A DNA stretch of 64,000 nt from Lachancea thermotolerans CBS 6340. Lineage: Eukaryota; Ascomycota; Saccharomycetes; Saccharomycetales; Saccharomycetaceae. Below are positions 1 to 9,727 of this stretch, piece after piece. The first letter of the stretch is position 1. Each line of letters opens with the position of its first letter. The position numbers were made by a program, and so were the translations under genes. The DNA lies in assembly GCF_000142805.1 (NCBI RefSeq), contig NC_013081.1:310001-374000 (forward strand). The letters are read 5' to 3'. The notes under the pieces are model-generated. The model was not told the DNA's origin, searched no databases, and worked only from the letters and a program-made list of their open reading frames with translations.

Positions 1-410
1 CGCGATGGAGACGCGGCGAGATTGAGCGCGCCATGAGGGACGTGTGGAGCAGCCACTTAAACCTACAGGCTGCGGACATTATAACCACGGTTGCAGGCGC
101 CAGTACGGGAACGAGTATATATGATGACACTCTCGGGTCGCTTCGTGCTCTGCTGCGCACTGCGTCGGACAATTGCGTAGCTGTAACAGGTACCCAAAGC
201 ACGCCGGTCAAGTCGAGCTGTGCGCAGCCGCCTGCTCCTCCCGCGCGCGCCGCTACACGGTGGTCCATTAAGCGGGTGTTCTCGCGGCGCCGCAGAGGCA
301 GCCAGAGCGTCGTCCGCCATCAAAATGCTTTAAAACGTTAGAACATGCAGATTTGCAGAACACATAAATACGTATTATATGTACTGGATGCTATCTATGC
401 GTGACACAGC
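1..410. other. GC-rich left edge, no gene recognised
   Basis: The first ~330 bases are GC-rich and hold only short overlapping open frames on both strands, none with recognisable protein similarity. The open frame at 33-341 shows no domain, and its antisense frame covers almost the same span, as expected for GC-rich non-coding DNA. A TATATA stretch lies near 115. It may be the promoter or 3' flank of a gene beyond the left edge. Confidence 0.4.
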
Positions 411-737
411 TTATTTGGAGTCGTTTCTGGATTGGAACTTATCCTTGTTGACATCGCCCCTGGCGTTAGGAGAGCCCTCTTGCAGAATGCGGGCAATGGC
501 CTCCTCAATCTTGATGCCCTTGCCGAACTCGTTTTCGATCTGGGCCTTGGATGCCTCACCGAGCTCACCCTCGGCACCTTCTCCTTGCTGGTTGGTGAAG
601 ATTTTGAAAACACCGACCGCTTCTGTAAGCTTGCCGATGGTAGGGTCCTTCAGGTATTGGTCAGCGAGCTCTTGAGACTCAACGAAGATAACTAGATCGG
701 TTTCCTCGCCCTTGTAGAAGTATTTTGTGGCAGCCAT
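411..737 (-). CDS. RTC3: Rtc3/Hgi1-like SBDS-fold protein
   Basis: The 108-residue protein is a single SBDS-like N-terminal domain, the size of S. cerevisiae Rtc3 (YHR087W, about 111 aa). The near-invariant segments [32 protein letters not shown] and IEEAIARIL are all present. In yeast the family is a small stress-induced cytoplasmic protein with a proposed RNA-related role; the biochemical function is poorly defined. The ATG at 737 gives the family's usual N terminus. It is the chromosome VIII-type neighbour of NAM8, with SWR1 (chromosome IV type) between them, matching the unduplicated order. The upstream region has a TATA box and a stress element, consistent with stress induction (inference). 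Confidence 0.93.
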   Translation of the reverse strand: MAATKYFYKGEETDLVIFVESQELADQYLKDPTIGKLTEAVGVFKIFTNQQGEGAEGELGEASKAQIENEFGKGIKIEEAIARILQEGSPNARGDVNKDKFQSRNDSK

Positions 738-861
738 TATTGTTGTATGTGTTTGTGTGTCTATGCGAATTGAGTATTAATGCTAATCTGATCTATTGGA
801 ACAGTCTGCTTGATGATTTGAGACTAAAACGAATCCCAGATGAACGAGCATTTTGCCTCCC

Positions 862-869
862 TTTATATA
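862..869 (-). promoter_or_regulatory. TATA box upstream of RTC3
   Basis: On the RTC3 strand this reads TATATAAA, a match to the yeast TATA consensus, about 125 bases before the ATG. A CCCCT/AGGGG stress response element core (Msn2/Msn4 type) lies further upstream at 934-938. Both fit the stress-inducible behaviour known for RTC3 in S. cerevisiae. Confidence 0.5.
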
Positions 870-1138
870 CGCTTTTGGAAGCGCACATTGCCTTTGCGCT
901 TAGCTAAAGACCCAACGCCCGTGATTGCGGTTAAGGGGCCGGCGTGCGTAATGATGGAGCAAGTTCTTGTTCCTGCACGCTCAATGATGCAGTGCTGTTA
1001 TGGTTACTAAAGCAAGGCGGTTAGTCAAACATGTGATGCTGTTCTTAAACCACGTAATCATATTACATAATCCATAGCAAATTTATACTGCGGCCGAGCC
1101 ATATAGATATCCCGAATATCACTATATACGCACGAACG

Positions 1139-1193
1139 CTTGTTTCCCGTTTGTTTCCCACTTGTTTCCCACTTGTTTCCTGCTTGCTTCCTG
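1139..1193. repeat. 11-bp minisatellite, five units
   Basis: Five head-to-tail copies of an 11-base unit close to CTTGTTTCCCA run from 1139 to 1193: CTTGTTTCCCG, TTTGTTTCCCA, CTTGTTTCCCA, CTTGTTTCCTG, CTTGCTTCCTG. A related GTGTTTCCCG follows at about 1197. It is non-coding, in the SWR1 3' flank. Confidence 0.85.
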
Positions 1194-1390
1194 GACGTGT
1201 TTCCCGTTTTTCGTTTTTTTTAAAGATTACGGACGTCCAGGGTGTTTTTTGGTCCGTCGGGCCATTTCGGTTGCTCTTTGACATCCGTACACCAAAGTAA
1301 CATGGAGCGTCGTTGGTGATATCGTCGTTGATGATATTAGTACGCTACGTAGATCGATTATTGTATTCACGTGATATACTGCGACGCGCG

Positions 1391-4300
1391 CTACTCCCAA
1401 TACCACCCGTTCGCGATGAAGCGGATCATGTACTCCTCGACATGACGGGTGCCCTGGTACTCGTCGTCCGGGTCGTCTTCCTCGGACGCGTCGTCTTCTT
1501 TAGGCCCCTGTGGGCCGTTCTTCACCTCTTGGAAGTCCTCGTTGTCGACCTCTACCTCCTTCATGGCGAGCTTCGCTGCCTTGACGTCGTCCGCGTCCTC
1601 CGCCTGCGCCAGCAGTTTCTCCAGCTTGCGGGGGTCCTTGGTCGCCGCGTCTGCGTCCATCAGAAGCGGCCGGTTGTTGGCCTCGATTTCCGGCACCTCC
1701 GCTCCCACCAAGTCCTTGACTGAGAGCTTTGTGAAGTAGTCCGTTGTGAAGTCACCACGCTGGATCACTACGTTGTCTAGCTGCCGCTTCTGGTTGGCTT
1801 TCTTCAATATGTTGCTCTCGATAGTGTGCTCGCTCACAAACCGGTAGATGTGGACGTCCCGCGTCTGTCCGATTCTGTGGCACCGATCCTGGCACTGCTT
1901 GTCCATGGCAGGGTTCCAATCCGAGTCGTAAAATATAACGGTGTCTGCGCCTGTCAAGTTGATTCCCAGCCCGCCAGATCTACTTGACAAAATGAAGGCT
2001 GTAATGCGGTTGTCGGTATTGAACCGCTCCGTTAAAATCTGCCGGTCTTCGATTTTGGTCGCACCGTCGAGTCGCATGTACAAGTATCCGTGGTAATTCA
2101 AAAACTGCTCTAACACGTCCAGGACTTTCGTCATCTGCGTAAAAATGAGAGCTCTGTGGCCGCCATCCTTCAAATCGCGCAGCAGAGTAGCCAGCTTTTG
2201 GAGCTTACCGCAGTCGTACTGCAGTAGCGATTTGTCAGGGAAGGCAATGGCGAGCTTAGTTTGCAACTTGTGGAGCGGATTGTCTGTTCTCCTGAGCACC
2301 TGCTTCAAATCCTCTCTCAAATTCGAGTGGAATTCGCTTTCGTCATTCAAGCCCAATGCCATGTTCCTACTATCTAGAGAAACCACAGTAGGTGTTATTA
2401 CAGCGAACTTGTCAATCAAAGCATCACTGTCCAAAATTCTGGTTTGCAATGGCCGGCAGAGTTCTTTGAGTGGACCCTCTCTGACAGGTTTGTTAATGCT
2501 GAGGAGCTTGATGAGGTTATTTCCGTAAACCGGTTTCCTTGTGCACCGCATGTTGTTGAGGTATTGCAGATGCTCAAGTCGGCCCATCATGTCGTCTGTT
2601 TTCTTCGCTGCAAATGTTCGATAAAACTGGTTAATATCCTGGAAATTTAGCGCCGATTCTGATGCGCCCATTTTCAGCTGTTCCTCCGTTTCAGCTCTCA
2701 ACTTTGAAACTTCTTTGACAAACTGCTCTACGCATTGGCTCTTGTTTATGCTAGCTGCGTGGTGTGTAGATAATGACCAGTCATTTGAAGTAAATTTCAA
2801 GTTTAGAACCTCCAAATCGATTTCTCTCTCATGGTCCATTGCATGCAATTTTTGCGACACCAAGTTGTTTAAATACACATAGTCGTGCGCAACACTTTTT
2901 TCCACGCATAGAGATGTCAAAATTGGCCGAACTTCGAAGAGATCTGGATGGTTGCAGACTTTTCTCAATTGCATCAAACAGTTGATAATCGACATGAAGT
3001 TCCCGCTAGCGAGAGTCTCCTTTGTCTGTGCCCGAGACATAAAGTCGTCATACAAAAATCTTTGACGCTTTGATAGTCTGCAATAGACAATGTGTTCATG
3101 CTTAGCAGGCATTTGTTTTTCAACGTCTGCTTTCAATCTTCTCAAAAGATATGGACGAAGTACTTGATGCAACTTTGTAACTGTTTTTCTCGTCTCTTCA
3201 TCTTGCGCGTAGCCTTCGCCAATTTGAATGATTTTGTCAACCGGCCGACCGAACCATTGTTGAAAGGCCTCTAAGTCCGCAAATCCCTGAATGCCTCCAT
3301 TGTTGCCGACAGCTGTCTGGGGCATCAAGAAATACAGCAAGGACCACAGCTCGGCGAGATTGTTCTGCAACGGTGTTCCCGTTAGTAGCAACCTTCTCTC
3401 GGTGTTAAAATTTAGAAGTGCTTGCCAACGGGTTGAACGGAAATTTTTGATGTTGTGGGCCTCATCCAGAATCATATACTGCCACTTTTTCCTCTTAAAA
3501 GAGTGTTGATCATGAACTACAAGTTGGTATGAAGTGATGCAGATATGGAAAGCGTCAGGCCTATTCCATCCCTTTCTTTTGTCTTTCCTTTGTTGCGGAG
3601 AACCGTAATATGTCAAGACCTTGAAGCCAGGAGCAAAACGCTTAAATTCCATTTCCCAATTTAATAGAACGGAGGTTGGTACAATGATTAAGTGAGGGCC
3701 CCAATTCTGCTTTTCGCAGGCCAAGTAGGCTAGGAGGGAAATTGTCTGGATGGTTTTGCCCAGCCCCATCTCATCCGCAAGAATACCATTGGTGTTGTTG
3801 TTGTAAAGTGAGGCCAACCAATTAAGACCTTGCTTCTGGTAAATCCTTAAAGTTCCCCGAAGTAGAGATGGAATTGGGACATCCACAACGGTCAAAGAAT
3901 CCTTTTCCGGCACCAACTGTCCGCCCTGTGGCTCGGGCTTTTTCTCGTAGCCAACATTAGCACTATGATCTAAGTCCTCTTGTGAATTATCATCAGCGCT
4001 TTCTTCAGAATCAAAGGCATCATCTTCTTCAGCTGAAGTCGAAGAGGCGTAGTCTGATTCAACTTCTGATTCTCCTTCCTCAATATTGTTGAAAATGGAG
4101 GCAAGACCATCATCACTCTTTGGTACACTTTCAGATGTTGCTTCAGATCCCTGTTCATCTTCTCCAGAATCAGGTTCTGAGGAATGTTCGCTCATAGAGT
4201 CTGTGTCTTCATCGTCACTTTCATCTAACAGACCCAGGCTCTTGTCTTCAAGGTCCTTCTTCAACTCTAACCGCTCTTTTTCGGATAGCAGGTTAACTGG

Positions 4301-5815
4301 TGCAGCATCCATCGAGTCCTCCCTTTCAGTTTTAGACTCCTCGTCTTCAGATTTTGGAGAAGAATCTAAATTCGCATATTTCATTTGAAGTTGTTCAACT
4401 GAAAGACGGGCGTCATCTTCATTGCCACTTGCCGAGTCTTCCTCATCAGAAGATGTAAAAGAATCACTATTACTATCACTCTGGTCTACATCACTATGGC
4501 TAGCGGATGTGTTGAGGTCTTTTTCGGTATCGTCTTGGTTAGGGCGCTTAAGCTGAGCCCCTAGTAGCTGAGTGCTTTGTTCCAACATCTTGCTGAGATG
4601 CTCTTTGCCTTGGATCTTCTTTAACTGGTCTTCCTCATCTTTCTTTAAGACTTTGTAAGCCTTCTCGGCGGTGACCCACCTACGTTTGACCGCCTGAACA
4701 GCTGTACGCGCCATAGTCTTCAAACGCTTTTCTTCTTCTTTCTGCCGACGTTCCTCGGCTCCCGCAATGTGGCGGAAGTGCTGCTCTATCATCTGTGTTA
4801 TTTTTCGAATCCTTGAAATACGAGCTTTTTTTGTTTCTTGAAAAGCCCTGCTCATTACAATACCCTGGTTAATTAAGTGGTCCTGAAAGGTGTACTGCTG
4901 CTGTTCCTTGTAGAAATATGTGATAGGCTCCGGCCTGTGGGCATGTACACCAGCTGCATCTTTCAGTGTAATTGGCTCAATCGAGTCAGTAGCGGGGTCG
5001 TACTTTAGCACACCGCTTTCCAGTCCTTTCCGTATGTTCGCAAACAACCGCCGTTGTTCTTCAATGAACTTGTTAAACTCTTCTATGGACATATCTTCAT
5101 CCAAAGATTTGTAAGATTGAAGGAACTCGGAAAGTGAACCAAATTCTGGCTTAGTTACATGGAGCGGGTTGGTCACGGTTTGTTTAGGAATGTTCACTAT
5201 AAGATTCACTCGAGGGCGTTTCCTTTTTGTTCTCCTATTTTCCGCTTCGTCCTCTGACGAAGAGGTTGTATAGCACATGCTATTGTAACCTTTATCGCTG
5301 ACTTGCTCATTATCTATGGAAGATGACTTGTGGTGCAGCTTTGGCGGCGAGGGAGGAGCAATTTTCTCCTCTTCCTTCTTTATACTCTCTTTGGGAGGCG
5401 CTTCAACTTTCACAGCAGCCTTGCGCTTCTTAGGTGCGCTAAGTTCACGTATAGCGGGAGACTGCCGCTTGTACTTCTTATTGGTCATCTGGCACTCCAA
5501 TTCATGGAACCTCTCGTCGATTAATCCCTCCACCGATTCCGAACAGCTAGCTTCAGGAATGGTTTCGCGCCTGGACTGGCGTCTTCGTACCCTCCGTGAA
5601 GCACTCGCATCCTCAACAGCCTCGATGGCAGGCTTTGAAAGGCCCAGGCCAGAAGTTTTAACGAAGTGCTCGAAACTCTCAGAAGAGTTGCGGAAGCAGG
5701 GGTCATACTCCACCAGAGACGTGAACTCCTTCAAATGGAACAGCTCATTGATCAGAACCTCGTAGTTAAATTTCAGGTCCGCGATCTGTTCATCGATATT
5801 TGGAGCAACTGTCAT
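1391..5815 (-). CDS. SWR1: Swr1, catalytic ATPase of the SWR1 chromatin remodeller
   Basis: A 1474-residue Snf2-family ATPase that exchanges H2A for H2A.Z in nucleosomes within the nuclear SWR1 complex (S. cerevisiae YDR334W, about 1514 aa). From the N terminus: a basic/acidic region, an HSA domain at about residues 302-392 (actin/Arp4 binding), a long Ser/Asp/Glu-rich stretch at about 440-620 expected to contact H2A.Z-H2B, then the ATPase with GLGKT (about 684-688) and DEAH (about 784-787). The split between ATPase lobes is large, typical of the Ino80/Swr1 class. The second lobe has RSGGLGINLTGADTVIF and QDRCHRIGQTR, and the protein ends in an acidic tail. The longer open frame begins at TTG; the first ATG at 5815 gives MTVAPNIDEQ and is taken as the start. 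Confidence 0.96.
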   Translation of the reverse strand: MTVAPNIDEQIADLKFNYEVLINELFHLKEFTSLVEYDPCFRNSSESFEHFVKTSGLGLSKPAIEAVEDASASRRVRRRQSRRETIPEASCSESVEGLIDERFHELECQMTNKKYKRQSPAIRELSAPKKRKAAVKVEAPPKESIKKEEEKIAPPSPPKLHHKSSSIDNEQVSDKGYNSMCYTTSSSEDEAENRRTKRKRPRVNLIVNIPKQTVTNPLHVTKPEFGSLSEFLQSYKSLDEDMSIEEFNKFIEEQRRLFANIRKGLESGVLKYDPATDSIEPITLKDAAGVHAHRPEPITYFYKEQQQYTFQDHLINQGIVMSRAFQETKKARISRIRKITQMIEQHFRHIAGAEERRQKEEEKRLKTMARTAVQAVKRRWVTAEKAYKVLKKDEEDQLKKIQGKEHLSKMLEQSTQLLGAQLKRPNQDDTEKDLNTSASHSDVDQSDSNSDSFTSSDEEDSASGNEDDARLSVEQLQMKYANLDSSPKSEDEESKTEREDSMDAAPVNLLSEKERLELKKDLEDKSLGLLDESDDEDTDSMSEHSSEPDSGEDEQGSEATSESVPKSDDGLASIFNNIEEGESEVESDYASSTSAEEDDAFDSEESADDNSQEDLDHSANVGYEKKPEPQGGQLVPEKDSLTVVDVPIPSLLRGTLRIYQKQGLNWLASLYNNNTNGILADEMGLGKTIQTISLLAYLACEKQNWGPHLIIVPTSVLLNWEMEFKRFAPGFKVLTYYGSPQQRKDKRKGWNRPDAFHICITSYQLVVHDQHSFKRKKWQYMILDEAHNIKNFRSTRWQALLNFNTERRLLLTGTPLQNNLAELWSLLYFLMPQTAVGNNGGIQGFADLEAFQQWFGRPVDKIIQIGEGYAQDEETRKTVTKLHQVLRPYLLRRLKADVEKQMPAKHEHIVYCRLSKRQRFLYDDFMSRAQTKETLASGNFMSIINCLMQLRKVCNHPDLFEVRPILTSLCVEKSVAHDYVYLNNLVSQKLHAMDHEREIDLEVLNLKFTSNDWSLSTHHAASINKSQCVEQFVKEVSKLRAETEEQLKMGASESALNFQDINQFYRTFAAKKTDDMMGRLEHLQYLNNMRCTRKPVYGNNLIKLLSINKPVREGPLKELCRPLQTRILDSDALIDKFAVITPTVVSLDSRNMALGLNDESEFHSNLREDLKQVLRRTDNPLHKLQTKLAIAFPDKSLLQYDCGKLQKLATLLRDLKDGGHRALIFTQMTKVLDVLEQFLNYHGYLYMRLDGATKIEDRQILTERFNTDNRITAFILSSRSGGLGINLTGADTVIFYDSDWNPAMDKQCQDRCHRIGQTRDVHIYRFVSEHTIESNILKKANQKRQLDNVVIQRGDFTTDYFTKLSVKDLVGAEVPEIEANNRPLLMDADAATKDPRKLEKLLAQAEDADDVKAAKLAMKEVEVDNEDFQEVKNGPQGPKEDDASEEDDPDDEYQGTRHVEEYMIRFIANGWYWE

Positions 5816-6844
5816 TGTTGATGTGACAAGCGAAAACAAATCAAATCAAATTTTATAGCATCTAGAATCGGTATTCCGCCGAAAAAAGTTGACTTTTAAC
5901 AATCTAAGCTTCCCAAAATGCAGATACCGCTGTTTCCACGCGTCTAGCGCTATTCTAAGTATCGCTTTTGTTCGAAAGATGCTGTTGGCTTTCGCGTTTG
6001 GGAGTGCTTTATTTAAGGTGGCGACAAAACTGGGAATATCGAAAATTTTTTTCCCCGTGTTTTCTGCTCGTAAATCGTGACAAATAGCACCGCCTTTGAT
6101 TAGGTCAACACTCGTTCTGCAGCCTGAGAACAAAACCTCATGTAGCCGCCTAGATGCCAACTCTGAGCTGGCATCTCAACTATCTAGAGTTAAGACAGCG
6201 TTTGAGGTTGAGCGGAAAATCGGGTTTCAAAGTTGGAATAAATGCTTTTGCCATTGGCCCATCGCTGCTCTCCGAGCTTCAGCTAACTATGCGTGCTTTC
6301 TGAACGTTGGCTACTGTCTCAGTTGCTGACCCAAAGAAAATTCAACTCATCCCATGTAAGTATATCACGTGGTTTTGTTTATTGTTTTGCAGGCTTTTTA
6401 TGTTATTGACTACTTTTTGAAAGATCGACACAAGCTTCACGTACACCAGAAAGTAAACACTAAGCGTTTAACAATTTTTGGCGATGAACTTCATTTGCCG
6501 ATCGCCGATAGAAAAGCAGAGAAGTTGTAGGGTACCATCCTTCATCTCCAACTTTGCAACATGATTTCTTCATTCGGGGCTAAGAATCTAAATGTGGGGA
6601 AAATAGCAGAATCGCTCACCTCGTAAGCTGCAAGACCCCATAAGGAAGAAAAATGGAGAAAGGCATACAAAATGCGAACGAAAGAAGGGTGACTGCAAAT
6701 TGACTAAGACGATATCAAAGAAATAAATGACTTTATTTAGCGCATGGATTTCAAAGTTTCAAGATGCATTGAAGAAAGTGGAAACAATCAAGCATTACGA
6801 GAATTTGCACATGTTAGAGCACAGATGCTCTGTCTTTCAACAAA
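5816..6844. other. SWR1 promoter to tRNA-Asp spacer
   Basis: About 1 kb without a convincing gene. A minus-strand frame at 5846-6160 begins at a non-ATG codon and has no domain. An ATCACGTG site (Cbf1/Pho4 type) lies at 6364-6371, but no CDEIII partner was seen, so it is not called a centromere. Confidence 0.55.
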
Positions 6845-6916
6845 TCCGCGATAGTTTAGTGGCTAGAATTCGAGCTTGTCGCGCTCGGGACCGGGGTTCG
6901 ATTCCCCGTCGCGGAG
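6845..6916 (+). tRNA. tD(GUC): tRNA-Asp (anticodon GUC)
   Basis: The 72-base sequence matches yeast tRNA-Asp almost throughout. It runs from TCCGCGATAGTTTAGTGG to GGTTCGATTCCCCGTCGCGG plus AG, and the acceptor arm TCCGCGA pairs with TCGCGGA. The anticodon loop CTTGTCGCG carries GTC. The B box is GGTTCGATTCC (6896-6906) and no intron is present. It sits in the spacer between SWR1 and NAM8. Confidence 0.97.
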
Positions 6917-6918
6917 AA

Positions 6919-6925
6919 TTTTTTT
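6919..6925 (+). terminator. RNA polymerase III T-run terminator
   Basis: A run of seven T residues begins three bases after the last base of the tRNA-Asp gene, the standard Pol III termination signal. Confidence 0.85.
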
Positions 6926-7191
6926 GCTTAGATGCACTTAGCATCTGCAAACCCTCTAGTGTAAGTGTTATGCTCGTGCCACATATTTCTGATATCAGTT
7001 AGCAAGGAAACTTCCGCGGAATAAAATTTCCTTAGACGTAATCGCTGAGAATCCAGCAGACGGCAAGCAACGCTGACGTGCTGAAAGAGCTACCAGATCA
7101 TCACTTCGAGAAAACGGAAAGGATGCTGCTTCGAGGCAAGCGAGCTACGAGTTGGGTGTGCAATCATAACGATAAAATAATAATTATAATG

Positions 7192-7235
7192 ACAATAATA
7201 ATAATAATAATAATAATAGTAATAGTAATAATAAG
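7192..7235. repeat. AAT trinucleotide microsatellite
   Basis: An almost pure run of AAT units, interrupted by two AGT variants, in the non-coding 3' flank of NAM8. Confidence 0.85.
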
Positions 7236-7317
7236 TGACGGGAAGAAGGCCAAAATGAAAACAATTAATAACACAAACCTTTCGAAACAAAGAAAAAATA
7301 CACTGCAACAATGAATA

Positions 7318-8868
7318 TTAGGCGAATATAAATCCGTTACTGCCTCTTTCTAGTCTGTCAATCGTCTCAGACTTGCTCTTGTCGAACGCGTCGTTTCCCT
7401 GGACTAGAAATTGTGGGTGAACTTGGGCCCCGTACCCAAGCGCAGCTGACACCGGGTCAGTCGCTTGAGAAGACGTGCTATACGTAGTTGATTGGGAAGC
7501 TGAGTAGCTTGGGGAGTAGCTGAAAGTGCTTGTTGAACTGGAGTTTGAGGGAGCGCCAACATACTCCAAGTTTGAGACACCGGGAAGCAACACGGTCGAA
7601 GAACCCCCTGTCGCATCGTGTACAGAATTAGCGTAATGTGCCGGAGAAGATGGCTTGTAGCTGCAGCCACCGTTCAACAAATCCCAATTCCCAGAATATC
7701 CATAAGAGACCGGCATTGCGGGTTGACGATTATATGGCAAGTTGGTAGTTGAAAGCGCATTCTGGTTTGAAAGCTGCTGGCGGTGCTGCGCGGATGACGC
7801 AAACGCCTGTTGCATGACTGCGGCTTGTTTCGCACTCCTGCCCCAGGAGAGCCTGATCCTCGAGTTGCCGATTGGATATCCTTGCATCTTCGCGATGGCG
7901 GTTTCAGCGGAAATGCGATCCACGTACTGCACGAACCCACAGCCCTTACCGACTGGAATTTTCACGTAGACAATTGATCCAAAAGGTTGAAAATAAGCAC
8001 GTAGTTCATCTTCAGAGACAAGCGAGGACAGACCCCCAATAAATACTGTCGTATTGTTAGGATCGGTGTACTGAGTAAGAGTGGGCTGTTGCTGCACTGG
8101 GTATATGAACTGCGATTGCACATTTCCATTGTTAAAAGCTGGAGCACGCGCTTGCTGCTGAACATAAGGCTGTTGTTGCTGCATATAAGGCTGCTGCTGC
8201 TGTTGAAGCGGCTGCTGAAACTTTGATCTGTTTTTGGACGTTGTGCTCACGCGAACTGCCCTACCGTTCAAGAAAACGCCCTGCATTTCAAGTAGCGCTC
8301 TTTGCTGCTCCGATTCCTGCCCAAACTTGACGAAACCATAGCCCTTAGAGACACCTGTCATTTGGTCGAACACAATCTTGGCATTCAAGGTGGAGGCATA
8401 CCGGGATATGAAAAGTTCAAAGAGCTGCGCTTCACTGACATTGGGCGCAATATCACCCACAAATACAGAGTGTTCGTTTCCAGGGGCTGTAGCAAAGGAC
8501 GCCCAGTTGAGTTTGAGGTATCTGTTTCTTGCATTAGGTATCAAAAGCCCATTTTTAAGAAGTGCGTTCGACGCATTGAGGTGGGATGGAAACTCCACGA
8601 AGCAGTAGCCTGAACTACCTCCGGTGGAGCCTGAATTACGAATCAGTTTAACCTGAACATTAGGCTCACCCAAGTTGGCCCAAACTGCACGGATAGCATT
8701 TTCGTCCCAGCTGGGGTCCAGATCGCCCATGTACAGCGAATTTGAGCGGGAGGCAGATTGCTCCGCAGGTGATGAATGTGATTGTGTATGATGGATTGAT
8801 TGCTGGGGTGCGTAATCACCCCGGCTGCTGCCGTAATTGAAAGAATTCAGCGAAGAACCGAACGACAT
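7318..8868 (-). CDS. NAM8: Nam8, U1 snRNP-associated RNA-binding protein
   Basis: A 516-residue protein with three RRM domains, close to the length of S. cerevisiae Nam8 (523 aa). RRM1 starts at SLYMGDLDPSWDENAIR, RRM2 at SVFVGDIAPNVSEAQLFELF and RRM3 at TTVFIGGLSSLVSEDELRAYF. A Gln-rich linker separates RRM2 and RRM3, and the tail is Ser/Thr/Tyr-rich and low complexity. The VQSQFIYPVQQQPTLTQYTD segment before RRM3 and RLSWGRSAKQ after it separate Nam8 from Pub1 and Ngr1. Nam8 belongs to the U1 snRNP in yeast, binds downstream of 5' splice sites and is needed for meiotic splicing. The upstream extension begins at GTG, so the ATG at 8868 (MSFGSSLNSF) is used. Confidence 0.93.
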   Translation of the reverse strand: MSFGSSLNSFNYGSSRGDYAPQQSIHHTQSHSSPAEQSASRSNSLYMGDLDPSWDENAIRAVWANLGEPNVQVKLIRNSGSTGGSSGYCFVEFPSHLNASNALLKNGLLIPNARNRYLKLNWASFATAPGNEHSVFVGDIAPNVSEAQLFELFISRYASTLNAKIVFDQMTGVSKGYGFVKFGQESEQQRALLEMQGVFLNGRAVRVSTTSKNRSKFQQPLQQQQQPYMQQQQPYVQQQARAPAFNNGNVQSQFIYPVQQQPTLTQYTDPNNTTVFIGGLSSLVSEDELRAYFQPFGSIVYVKIPVGKGCGFVQYVDRISAETAIAKMQGYPIGNSRIRLSWGRSAKQAAVMQQAFASSAQHRQQLSNQNALSTTNLPYNRQPAMPVSYGYSGNWDLLNGGCSYKPSSPAHYANSVHDATGGSSTVLLPGVSNLEYVGAPSNSSSTSTFSYSPSYSASQSTTYSTSSQATDPVSAALGYGAQVHPQFLVQGNDAFDKSKSETIDRLERGSNGFIFA

Positions 8869-9727
8869 TTGAACCTGCAAATGCACACTTGGAGATTAAA
8901 AGGGGGATTGTTAACAGAATTCGGGGAAAAGCTCGCAATGAAACTGATTTTGGTGGAGATGGAGCGGAGAAAAGGTTAAAGGAGTATCAAAAGAACGAAG
9001 TAACGTCTGACAAGAGACACAGAAATGGAATAAAACAGAAAGAAGTCCGCGTAGCTCAAAGTAACCTTGCAAGTAAATGGATTTTTAAATTTGTGATCAA
9101 AATTTCCCTGCCTTTCTTAACCACTTTTGCGGAGTCAAAATAGAGCTGAAACGTTAAAAACAGAAGTGTGACTAACCACGCTTCAACAAAACTTCTTCCA
9201 CAGGTTATGGCGAACAAAGTTGCTGGAGAATACAATTGAGGTATCAATTGATCTCAAAATCCTAGATTTCAGATGTAAAACAGCTCTTGCCTCGATATTG
9301 CTCGATGGCTAAGAGTCTGTTGTATGGAAATGAGGCGTTTAACGCACACGCAGTTAATAGACAGTCTTTTTGGAACAAACCCAGCCTTTTGACAACTGAC
9401 TGACTGCGTAAACGCTTAGTTTTGACCTTGTTTACCTTCAACTTGGTTTGTTTTCTTGTGTTGAAGATCTCAGGGGGAATGAGTTTTTTTCAATTTCCTT
9501 TATATACACTGCTATATCGTCTGAACCACGAGCATGCAAGTAATTAAGTTGTCGCTAGCTGATAACTAAAACGCTCGTAGCGCGCAGCAGGGCAACTTAT
9601 ATCTGCGAACCTTGACGTCCCCAGGCCCGAACACAAGTATCCCATTTTAGCTTTCCACGCCTTTGGGAAGAATCTCAGCCAACTGTACAAATTTTATAGA
9701 TCACAGCTACAGCGGCACTTGTGGTCT
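8869..9727. other. NAM8 promoter and IPI1 3' flank
   Basis: An 859-base spacer upstream of NAM8. Small open frames start at non-ATG codons or lack any family signal. A TATATACA stretch lies near 9502. I see no RNA gene. Confidence 0.5.

Larger units (their letters stand above)
738..1390. other. RTC3 promoter and SWR1 3' flank
   Basis: This 653-base spacer between the RTC3 start and the SWR1 stop holds the RTC3 TATA and stress element on its left and an 11-base tandem repeat at 1139-1193. No gene is visible in it. Confidence 0.6.
6917..7317. other. tRNA-Asp to NAM8 3' flank
   Basis: A 401-base spacer with the Pol III terminator at its start and an AAT microsatellite near 7192-7235. No gene, LTR or tRNA relic was recognised. 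Confidence 0.6.

Noticed and set aside
33-341. 102-codon frame at the left edge
   Set aside because: It lies in GC-rich DNA with an equally long antisense frame, and no similarity or domain is recognised.
5846-6160. 104-codon minus-strand frame upstream of SWR1
   Set aside because: It begins at TTG, has no internal ATG giving a useful length, and shows no recognisable family.
6364-6371. ATCACGTG resembling centromere element CDEI
   Set aside because: No AT-rich CDEII of proper length followed by a TTCCGAA-type CDEIII was found; it is better read as an ordinary Cbf1/Pho4-type site.
6917-7317. Possible retrotransposon remnant next to the tRNA gene
   Set aside because: tRNA flanks are common targets, but no LTR-like ends or internal coding fragments were seen; only a microsatellite is present.
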